NCBI GenBank assembly: GCA_964023205.1
Contig: OZ026835.1
Coordinates: 45,915,083-45,979,082 of the forward strand
Length of the DNA: 64,000 nucleotides
DNA from: Lutraria lutraria
Taxonomy: Eukaryota > Mollusca > Bivalvia > Venerida > Mactridae
Direction: 5' to 3'
This document shows positions 55,715-64,000 of this stretch, piece after piece. Position numbers and translations under genes: made by a program. The first letter of the stretch is position 1; the number at the start of each line of letters is the position of its first letter. The notes below the pieces were generated by a model that saw nothing but the letters and a program-made list of their open reading frames with translations, ran no database searches and was not told where the DNA came from.

Positions 55715-56722
55715 ATGGCACCTGGAGCACTTATCAACTACCCGGTATCACCGAGGAAACAACACAGTCCAGTGCCTCCTTATCCTAGGTATGATCTTAA
55801 CGGAACATACAGATCCCAGTCCCCAGTCCCAAGAGTGAAAGGGGATGCAGAAAATATTCTTATCAAAAGCAGAGGATCTATCGACAACTGGGCATTTTAT
55901 GGCCCAGGCGAGTGTTCACCAAGACGAAATCCAAACTGCCCTACCTCAGCCTCTCTGTCAAACTGGAAGCATGGTAAACAAGGCACAATTAAGCCAATTA
56001 TTGATGGATGCGCTACCCCAAGACCAAATACGGCACCGCCAAGGATAAAAGTTGAAGCGGAAGATATAGCACACCTTAGCAGGGGAGGACGAATGTGCAA
56101 TTTACTGACAAAGTATGGAAAATTCGGAGCTTCTCCTCGAGTACCAAGAGTAAAAGCTGAAGCCGAAAAGACAGCTACTGTACATAAAGGATGGCGAGCG
56201 AAACTATTAGTTCATGATCATGGAAAAATGCCCAGGTCAGCTCGAGCGGTTCCACGCGTCAAATCTGAAGCAGATGGGAATGCAGATTTAGACAAAGGAA
56301 AGCGAATGAATGCACTAGTACACAGTTATGGGAAATTGCCTCTGTCTGCTCGATCTGTACCAAGAGTAAAAACAGAAGGAGAGGATAATGCAGATTTAGA
56401 CAAAGGAAAACGAATGAATAAACTTATTCATAGTTACGGACGAATGCCCCTTTCAGCGCGCTCGGTACCACGAGTGAAAACTGAAGGAGAAGAGAACGCG
56501 GAACTAGATAAGGGAAAACGAATGGATAGACTAATACATAGCTGTGAAACATTACCGAAATCACCAAGACAACCAGCACGGGTGAAACATGTAGAAGGCA
56601 AAAACAACAACATCCGAGGGAGAGGATCAATGGGAAAAATAATGCGTAACATGGGAAATAAAACTTGTGTATATGTACCTGGTGTAAAGAAAAAGTCGTA
56701 TTTGAAGACAGCTATGATGTAA
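55715..56722 (+). CDS. Repeat-containing basic protein of unknown family, 335 aa (exon)
   Basis: A splice-acceptor-like TATTCTGCAG ends at 55700, and an ATG (MAPGALINYPVSPRKQ) follows at 55715. The frame extends 36 codons upstream, but that part looks intronic, so I place the start at 55715. From residue 110 the protein is a run of six degenerate repeats of 35-36 residues starting at 110, 145, 181, 217, 253 and 289. Each has RVKxEgEdnAdldKGkRM, then a xLihsYGkmPlSaRsvP-like segment. A more diverged unit begins at residue 40. The protein is rich in Lys/Arg/Ser/Pro, with no signal peptide or membrane segment. The sense-strand repeat is conserved at protein level despite third-base differences, which supports coding. 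The function is not recognised. Short Arg/Pro-rich repeats of this sort occur in some ciliary or sperm microtubule proteins, but that is only a suggestion. It contrasts with the surrounding satellite DNA. Confidence 0.72.
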   Translation: MAPGALINYPVSPRKQHSPVPPYPRYDLNGTYRSQSPVPRVKGDAENILIKSRGSIDNWAFYGPGECSPRRNPNCPTSASLSNWKHGKQGTIKPIIDGCATPRPNTAPPRIKVEAEDIAHLSRGGRMCNLLTKYGKFGASPRVPRVKAEAEKTATVHKGWRAKLLVHDHGKMPRSARAVPRVKSEADGNADLDKGKRMNALVHSYGKLPLSARSVPRVKTEGEDNADLDKGKRMNKLIHSYGRMPLSARSVPRVKTEGEENAELDKGKRMDRLIHSCETLPKSPRQPARVKHVEGKNNNIRGRGSMGKIMRNMGNKTCVYVPGVKKKSYLKTAMM

Positions 56723-57359
56723 AAACTTGATAGTACGCTCTTGAATAGAGATATAATGATTCCTGTTATAAAACTATGTCAACTCCCGAGTTATTGAATA
56801 TATACTTTTATTCATTCTGCAGATTATTCACTGTTCCTATTTTGCACGTTGCTTGAGTTGTAATTGAAACGATCAGTTCTTGGAGCCTTGCACAAAGTAG
56901 AGTGTTTTTTATTGTCTCTTGAAACTTTGAAGTGTCTTACAGTCTCTAACACTTGATGGCAATGAGTTCCACCATGTAGGTGCAGCTGATCACCTGTCAC
57001 CATATTTTACCTGTTTACTTTTGGATGGAACAACCAATGTCAGGGATTGATTTGCTACGCGTAGATTTCGTGTTGGTCTTTAAATTTATATCACGTCTTT
57101 GCTATACATCGGTGATTGGTCATGAAGAGCTTTGAATGTATCTGTAAGAATTTTGTAGTTCACTCTATATTGGATGGGAAGCCAATGGAGATCCTTTAGT
57201 ATTGGTGTATTGGAACCTTAATGTTTTGGTTATAATGCGGGCTGTGGTATTTTGGACAGTTTGCATGTACATGAACATCGTTGCACAAATTAAAGATAGC
57301 AAATATATTAATCTTATGTTATAATGAGAAAAATACATGTATATCCAAAACTAGATTTG
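56723..57359. other. 3' flank of the 55.7-kb gene; no further gene
   Basis: AT-rich, with no convincing AATAAA close to the stop and no supported frame. Confidence 0.35.
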
Positions 57360-57600
57360 GTCTCAATAAGTATGGCCCCTTTCGACGAAAAGGGCTATAT
57401 TGCTTTGCACATGTCGGTCAGTCAGTCCGTCCGTAACCAAACCTTGTCCAACAAATTACTAAAGAACGATTCGACCTGAGCTCCTTTGATTTGGTTGAGA
57501 TGTCGATGACCCCTATTGATTTTGAGGTCAGTCGTTCAAAAGTCAAGGTCACGAGAGGCATCCGTGTTTCACAAACACTTATTTTTTTGTGATTGGTTTT
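57360..57600. repeat. Dispersed repeat remnant
   Basis: GGGCTATATTGCTTTGCACA followed by TGTCGGTCAGTCAGTCCGTC and, later, TTTGAGGTCAGTCGTTCAAA and AGTCAAGGTCACGAG. It is related in its second half to the repeats at 22.0-22.6 kb. Confidence 0.5.
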
Positions 57601-57608
57601 TACAGGTT

Positions 57609-59015
57609 GTTCGTATTTTATAGTTTCTGTACCCATTACGAGGTTCGTTATATCGAGCCATTGACTAAGTTTTATAGTTTCTGTACCTATTACGAGGTTC
57701 GTTATATCGAGCCATTGACTATGTTTTATAGTTTCTGTACCCATTACGAGGTTCGTTATATCAAGCCATTGGCTAGTTTTATAGTTTCTGTACCCATTAC
57801 GAGGTTCGTTATATCGAGCCATTGACTAGTTTTATAGTTTCTGTACCCATTACGAGGTTCGTTATATCGAGCCATTGACTAAGTTTTATAGTTTCTGTAC
57901 CCATTATGAGGTTCGTTATATCGAGCCATTGACTAAGTTTTAAAGTTTCTGTACCCATTATGAGGTTCGTTATATCGAGCCATTGACTAGTTTTATAGTT
58001 TCTGTACCCATTATGAGGTTCGTTATATCGAGCCATTGACTAAGTTTTATAGTTTCTGTACCCATTACGAGGTTCTTTATATCGAGCCATTGACTAGTTT
58101 TATAGTTTCTGTACCCATTACGAGGTTCGTTATATCGAGCCATTGACTAGTTTTATAGTTTCTGTACCCATTACGAGGTTCTTTATATCAAGCCATTGAC
58201 TAGTTTTATAGTTTCTGTACCCATTATGAGGTTCGTTATATCGAGCCATTGACTAGTTTTATAGTTTCTGTACCCATTGCGAGGTTCGTTATATCGAGCC
58301 ATTGACTAGTTTTATAGTTTCTGTACCCATTACGAGGCTCGTAATATCGAGCCATTGACTAAGTTTTATAGTTTCTGTACCCATTACGAGGTTCGTTATA
58401 TCAAGCCATTGACTAGTTTTATAGTTTCTGTACCCATTACGAGGTTCTTTATACCAAGCCATTGACTAAGTTTTATAGTTTCTGTACCCATTACGAGGCT
58501 CGTTATATCGAGCCATTGACTAAGTTTTATAGTTTCTGTACCCATTACGAGGTTCGTTATATCGAGTCATTGACTAAGTTTTATAGTTTCCGTACCCATT
58601 ACGAGGTTCTTTATATCGAGCCATTGACTAAATGTTATAGTTTCTGTACCCATTACGAGGCTCGTTATATCAAGCCATTGACTAGTTTTATAGTTTCTGT
58701 ACCCATTATGAGGTTCGTTATATCGAGCCATTGACTAAGTTTTATAGTTTCTGTACCCATTACGAGGTTCGTTATATCGAGTCATTGACTAAGTTTTATA
58801 GTTTCCGTACCCATTACGAGGTTCTTTATATCGAGCCATTGACTAAATGTTATAGTTTCTGTACCCATTACGAGGCTCGTTATATCAAGCCATTGACTAG
58901 TTTTATAGTTTCTGTACCCATTATGAGGTTCGTTATATCGAGCCATTGACTAAGTTTTATAGTTTCTGTACCCATTACGAGGTTCGTTATATCGAGCCAT
59001 TGACTAAGTTTTGAG
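57609..59015. repeat. 53/54-bp tandem repeat, ~26 copies
   Basis: The unit is GTTTTATAGTTTCTGTACCC, ATTACGAGGTTCGTTATATC and GAGCCATTGACTA with an optional extra A. Copies with the extra base (54 bp) keep a frame open (YSFCTHYEVRYIEPL), explaining several spurious frames. A four-unit block of about 215 bp is duplicated (about 58549 and 58764). Confidence 0.96.
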
Positions 59016-59446
59016 AGCTTGTCCCTATCAGGGACGATTGCTTTTACAAACAATATCGACCATTTATGCGCATTTAGCTGGTGGGTAGAAACAACACCAT
59101 TCCCTTAGTGTTTGGAGTTAATCAATTATTCACTAATTACTGAATTTACTAAGTTAATGAACAAAGAAACAACAGGCAACAACTATTGTATAGGCTTTAG
59201 TTTTGGGTAGCATTCTTACCTTAAGCAAAAAAGATAGAAAATGCACATTAATGATTCAGTAGTGTATGGGCGTTATAGTTGTTCACTGACTTTGTAACTT
59301 GATTTATTTAATTTTGTTTCTTATCAGAAAAATAGTCTAAATTTTGAGAACACAAATCCCATACATTAACAAGTTAATGCACCAAGGACAGCTCACACGG
59401 GACATTACATAGGCCTACAGTTCATACACAAACGAGTCAGCCCATA
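59016..59446. other. No gene recognised
   Basis: No supported feature between the 53/54-bp array and an old SINE. Confidence 0.4.
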
Positions 59447-59695
59447 ATTTATTTATTTATGCGAGTTTAACGCTGATTTTCAACAATTTTTCAGTTGTAT
59501 ACGACAGTCGATTTACCAACCCTGGATTGTATTCTAACCAGTACTAACTTACCTTTCAATACAGAACGAACAACGTCTCCACATGTGGAAGAAAATTGAC
59601 ATTGTTGTCAAATTTTCATGATAAGATATGACCTGCCGCGAACTGGATCGAACCCTGATCACCGAGTAACAAACCAATGAACCAATGTCACGGTC
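59447..59695 (-). mobile_element. Old tRNA-derived SINE, copy 3
   Basis: It has the left core TTTATGCGAGTTTAACGCTG-like and TTTTCAACA, matching the core TTTGAGTTTTACGCC of the other copies. The minus-strand head has a box-B-like GGGTTCGATCCAGTTC at about 59641-59656. It is much more diverged than the 38.9-kb copy. Confidence 0.55.
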
Positions 59696-61312
59696 ACAAG
59701 TCAACACACAAAACACAGCTTACACACAAATGAACCAACACATAAAGCACAGCTCACATGTAAATGAACCAACATATTAAGCACAGCTCACAAATGAATA
59801 AATCACCACATAAAGCTCAGCTCACACATAAATGAACCAACATATCAAGCACAGCTCAAACATAAATAAATCAACACAAAAAACACAGTTTACTCACAAA
59901 TGACGCAACACATAAAGCACAGCTCACATATAAATAAATCCAACACATGAAGCACAGCTCACATATAAATAAATCAACACATAAGGCACATCTCGCATAT
60001 AATGAACCAACACATAAAACACAGCTCACATATAAATAAATCAACACATAAAGCACACCTGACATATAAATGAACCAACACATAAAACACACCTCACATA
60101 TAAATGAACCAACACATAAAGCACAGCTCACATATAAACGAACCAACACATAAAGCACATATCACATATAAACGAATCAACACATAAAGCACACCTCACA
60201 TGTAAAAAAATCAACACATGAAGCACAGCTTACACACAAATGAACCAACACATAAAACACAGCTCACACATAAATAAATCAACACAAAAAAATAGCAAAA
60301 AAACACATTTTACACACAAATGACCCAACACATAAAGCACAGCTCACATATAAATAAATCAACACATAAATCACAGCTCACACATAAATAAATCTACACA
60401 TAAAGCACAGCTCACATATAAATAATTCAAGACATAAATCACAGCTTACGTATAAATAAACAACACATAAAGCACAGCTCACACATAAATAAATCAACAC
60501 AAAAACTAGCAAAAAACACATTTTACACACGAATGACCCAACACATAAAGCACAGCTCACATATAAATAAATCTACACATAAAGCACAGCTCACATATAA
60601 ATAAATCTACACATAAAGCACAGCTCACATATAAATAAATCAACACATAAAGCACACCTCACATATAAATAAATCTACACATGAAGCACAGCTCACATAT
60701 AAATAAATCAACACATAAAGCACAGCTCACATATAAATAAATCAACACATAAAGCACAGTTCACATTTAAATAAATCAACACATGAAGCACAGCTCACAT
60801 ATAAATAAACAACACATAAAGCACAGGTCACACATAAATAAATCAACACAAAAAACACAGTTCACACACAAATGACGCAACACAGAAAGCACACCTCACA
60901 TTTATATGAACCAACACATAAAGCACTGCTCGCATATAAATGAACCAACACATAAAGCACAGCTCACATATAAACGAACCAACACATAAAGCACAGATCA
61001 CATATAAATAAATCAACACATAAAGCACAGCTCCGATATAAGTAAATCAACACATAAAGCACAGCTCACATATAAATAAACAACACATAAAGCACAGCTC
61101 ACATATACATGAATCAACACATAAAGCATAGCTCACATATAAATTAATCAACACATAAAGCACACCTCACATATAAATGAATCAACACATAAATCACAGC
61201 TCACATATAAATGAATCAACACATAAAGTATAGCTCACATATAAATGAATCAACACATAAATCACAGCTCACATATAAACAAACAATCACATAAAGCACA
61301 GCTAACAAATAA
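59696..61312. repeat. 36-bp tandem repeat, ~44 copies
   Basis: The unit is ACACATAAAGCACAGCTCAC followed by ATATAAATAAATCAAC, with ATGAACCA, AAACGAACC and AAAACACAGTTTAC variants. Because 36 is divisible by three, minus-strand frames (LYVSCALCVGSF repeats) stay open without being genes. Units are contiguous, without unique spacers, so it is not a CRISPR array. Confidence 0.95.
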
Positions 61313-62222
61313 AGGCAAGCTTGACAAGTCATTAACAGACCTAGAGGTCTTGGTGTCCGTGCATGACGTCGTAACATCCGGATAAGTTTTTTATGTTGCA
61401 CATTTATACAATATTCACCATATTACTACTATACTGCCCTATATACGAAAGACTCATAATCGTTCTATCTATGTTAAAAATGTAAGAAAACAATTACAGG
61501 AAGTTTGTCTGTTGGCACGTCACCCGTAAGTGGGTCTGCCCTTTACCTCTGCCAGTCACCAGCATTGTATGGCTTGTGTGGTGGCACATGCCCACAGAAT
61601 TCTGCCATTGAGGCGGATAAGTTGTGTCTTTTTACCAGATGATTCCATGTCTAACAAGAGCCCTGCAATCGCCGACAATGGTCATCTGTCCACCGCCTCA
61701 GTGAGATCTATCCACCGCCTCAGTGAGATCTATCCACCTATGAAGTTTCATGTTGCTACCTCTTATAGTTTCTGAGTTATGAGCTACATTACTACTGAGG
61801 TTGAATTTGATGCGCGTTTATTTAATACGTATGCAACCCAACAAGTTGATCTTGATGTTTTGTCTGCACAAGGTTAATATTACTTAATAGAACAGAATAC
61901 GAGTTTTGTCCAAAAGCATAAAATTGTCAGGACATTTGAGAACTGTCAAAGAAATATCTAAAATGTCAGGAATTTTTCTTCTTTGACTGTCAATTATATC
62001 ATATCTTCCTCAGAAATCTGGGGCAATCTGTTCATTTTTGGGTGACAAAAACAAACTCATTTTATATTTTATCAAATGTAAGATATTCTTTTTAAACATA
62101 AGGCATAAAGTCCAACAATTTGCATGTCAATGATAAAAAAATACAGTACATGTAAAATCATACATCACAATTAAATTTGTAATGATTGAACAAAACACTA
62201 TTAATACATCATCTAGACATTA
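61313..62222. other. No gene recognised
   Basis: A 20-bp duplication (CACCGCCTCAGTGAGATCTA, about 61694-61733) lies in an old repeat-like stretch. No gene is supported. Confidence 0.4.
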
Positions 62223-62223
62223 G

Positions 62224-62611
62224 ATGTGTCCATAGGACACGGATGCCTCCATTAAATCACACTAGACACAGAAATGAGTGTTGTGTGGCAGACATTATGT
62301 GATACAACATAGAACAGGTTGCTTCGGAATGCAGCCCAAAGCGGGTGGTAAACTCCACCTAAGGGTGGTTAACACACAAACATGTACTTTCACTATTTCA
62401 ATATAAGGAATGAAGGGAAAAATTCAAGTGTCCACTATGACCTTGACCTTTGAGCAAGGCACATGGCTGTTTACATGTGACACGTCATCATGACATGATG
62501 ATCATTTGTGCCATTTTATTTTAAAATCCAATCATGCATGACTAGGTTATGAGCCTGACACGAAAATGCCCTCCCACACCAACGGACAGTTCATGGCAGG
62601 GGCATAAAAAA
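62224..62611. repeat. Dispersed repeat, copy 2
   Basis: It begins ATGTGTCCATAGGACACGGA followed by TGCCTCC and ends CAACGGACAG...GGGGCATAAAAAACT, matching the ends of the copy at 5552-6003. Confidence 0.55.
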
Positions 62612-63082
62612 CTAAAGCTTGTTGTTGATTACGAAGGTTGAAAATGGATGTTTCCCCTTCACAAACACTTGATTGTACACATAAGCTGTTCCACTATACA
62701 TGTATCATATAGATGAAAATGACAGTATAACTCTGCTAGGAAAACTGTACATCGAAAATATATATATAATTATGTATCTCAATTCAACAATAATTTCGAA
62801 CTTTCAAAGTCAATTTAAATTGTCCTTGGGTTAACATGTCATTGTGATTGATTCATTAATTTTAATACTTTTTGAATGCCTTGGAATAACAATGGATGTA
62901 TGACAAATACCATTTAGTTCATCCATCAATAGTGTTATTATACAGTGTTTCAGTTCTTTTAGACTAATCAAAATGCACGCATGGCCAATTCCTCCTCACT
63001 CAAAGCATTTATCAGTGAAAAATCCTTATTCACCAGTTTGAACTTGCACTATGACATTTTAAGTATAACAGTAAATTTAAGA

Positions 63083-63406
63083 TTAAGGTGCACTAAAATC
63101 TGTATCAGTTTTATCAGGTATTTCATGTAACAAAGATGATTCAACTTCAGTAATTTCATTGATTTCTCTTGTATCTAGTTCCCGTGAAGGTTGTTGATTG
63201 GGACTATGCAGTATACCTCTAATGTTTTCTCCAAAGTTGGATACATTTTTCTTCGTCCTTTTTAATGACTCCCTGAATGAAATTCTTGGTTCTTTATCCT
63301 CCAAAAAAAGGTTACTACTTTTTGTATGAATTGCCAAGAATTTCACACCAACAACGAATAAACTGATTGCAAAACCAGAACATAACACAATGGCCCACCA
63401 GTAGTT
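63083..63406 (-). CDS. Last coding exon of an ADAM10/Kuzbanian-like metalloprotease (membrane segment and tail), 5' partial
   Basis: A splice acceptor (TCTTCTACAG at 63407-63416) precedes a frame that opens NYWWAIVLCSGFAISLFVVG and continues VKFLAIHTKSSN. This gives a Trp-Trp start, a hydrophobic segment of about 20 residues and a basic/Ser stop-transfer region. The ~80-residue cytoplasmic tail has ESLKRTKKN and a Ser/Pro/acidic end; the stop is at 63083-63085. From memory of the family, ADAM10 proteins have a WW pair directly before the membrane helix, an HTPSSN-like motif after it and a basic LKRRR-like motif in the tail, all in the same order here. By family, the enzyme sheds Notch and other membrane proteins. 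The catalytic domain would be encoded to the right of the window. An unrelated single-pass protein cannot be excluded. Confidence 0.6.
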   Translation of the reverse strand, partial: NYWWAIVLCSGFAISLFVVGVKFLAIHTKSSNLFLEDKEPRISFRESLKRTKKNVSNFGENIRGILHSPNQQPSRELDTREINEITEVESSLLHEIPDKTDTDFSAP

Positions 63407-63482
63407 CTGTAGAAGAGATGAATGATAATTTAGTAAAATATCCATAGTAGAAAATTTGCTTTACATCATCAAATAAGTTGTA

Positions 63483-63656
63483 CAGTACAACCTTCCAGAG
63501 CGACCCTCTCTTGAGCAACAACCTCCTTTCAACAACAGCATGATTTTCCCCATTGTTCAGTTTAAATATTGATTTAACCTCTCTACAGAAACAACCTCTC
63601 AACAACAACATAATTTTTCTGCTCCCAAAGGGTGTTGCTTTGAAGAGGTTGTACTG
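63483..63656. mobile_element. pogo/Tigger-like MITE, copy 3
   Basis: CAGTACAACCTTCCAGAGCG at the left and GAAGAGGTTGTACTG at the right are inverted repeats, flanked by TA (63481-63482 and 63657-63658). It is 174 bp, with the CTTTCAACAACAGCATGATT block of the copies at 13591 and 17118. It lies in the intron before the ADAM10-like exon. Confidence 0.8.
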
Positions 63657-63756
63657 TACTTGGGTTAGTTTTATTTTTGTTCATCAGACTTATGCATGTA
63701 ATACTTTGACTTTTGGTTAATGTACATGATCCTTTGTTAAGTAAACATTGAACAAC

Positions 63757-64000
63757 CCGCCTCCATGGTTGTGTGGTTATGGTCATTGACTTCAAATCAC
63801 TGTAATCTCTCACTGATAGAGGGTCATGGGTTCAAGCCCAGCTACCGACAATGTCTCTTTATGTGAGAAAGAAAGTAGGCAGTTGCTTATGGAGGACGTG
63901 AGTCTAGTACTGGTTCTTCCCAGGAAAGATGGTTAGGTGAACTGTCCGCCTCATATGACTCTGACTGTGGCCAAGGTTTGTAAAACTCGATATAAACATA
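63757..64000 (+). mobile_element. tRNA-derived SINE, copy 4, cut by window edge
   Basis: The head CTCCATGGTTGTGTGGTTAT (box A region) and GGGTTCAAGCCCAGCTACCG (box B) are followed by the shared core GAACTGTCCGCCTCATATGA / CTCTGACTGTGG. It is in the opposite orientation to copies 1-3. Confidence 0.75.

Noticed and set aside
59696..61312. 36-bp repeats as a CRISPR array
   Set aside because: Units are directly contiguous with no unique spacers, there are no cas genes, and the DNA is eukaryotic.

Overview
This window looks like nuclear DNA of a marine mollusc, most likely a bivalve. The reasons are AT-rich sequence with very large minisatellites, tRNA-derived SINEs sharing one core, decayed LINEs, many short inverted-repeat DNA elements, split IAP-type (BIR/RING) host genes, and one edge of a Polinton/Maverick-like virus-derived element. 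The species cannot be fixed from the sequence.

Region 1-~4060 is the end of a compact, intron-less virus-like element. It holds the N-terminal part of a protein-primed family B DNA polymerase (minus strand, running off the left edge), a two-knuckle CCHC zinc protein, a small MGNC (predicted acylated) protein, a coiled-coil acidic protein and a Q/P/Y-rich protein with a Lys-rich tail. The striking point is at the 3' ends. Three of the four genes whose ends are visible finish in replication-dependent-histone-type stem-loops. Two of these have tandem stem-loops followed by a purine-rich, U7-type downstream element. One divergent promoter carries four CCAAT boxes at exact 24-bp spacing, and extended nuclear-receptor half-sites recur near the promoters.

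Region 4.46-9.1 kb is transposon debris: a 1.9-kb inverted-repeat DNA element, a broken LINE and a SINE. Region 9.5-17.8 kb is a five-coding-exon IAP gene on the minus strand (289 aa, BIR-UBA-RING), with a TATA promoter, a non-coding first exon and pogo-like MITEs in or next to its introns. Region 18.3-25.95 kb is repeats: a CpG-rich ACGT element, LINE and SINE remnants, and two related elements flanking a CATA microsatellite. Region 26.76-34.7 kb is a second IAP-family gene on the minus strand. It has ten coding exons and encodes 415 aa with two divergent BIR domains and a C-terminal RING; a 17-bp minisatellite sits in one intron.

Region 36-47 kb has no recognised gene. It holds a 33-bp minisatellite, a minus-strand LINE with a visible FADD box, a SINE, a TTAA-flanked MITE and another inverted-repeat element. 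Region 47.3-53.5 kb is a 6-kb array of related 31-bp and 28-bp units. Further minisatellites (30/35, 50, 53/54 and 36 bp) fill much of 54.5-61.3 kb. Between them at 55.7 kb is one plausible plus-strand coding exon for a 335-aa protein made of about 36-residue repeats. At the right edge the minus strand carries the last coding exon (transmembrane segment and cytoplasmic tail) of what looks like an ADAM10/Kuzbanian-type metalloprotease.

The two IAP genes would act in apoptosis or innate immune signalling. The element at the left end is independent of them and appears built to use host S-phase, histone-type mRNA processing.
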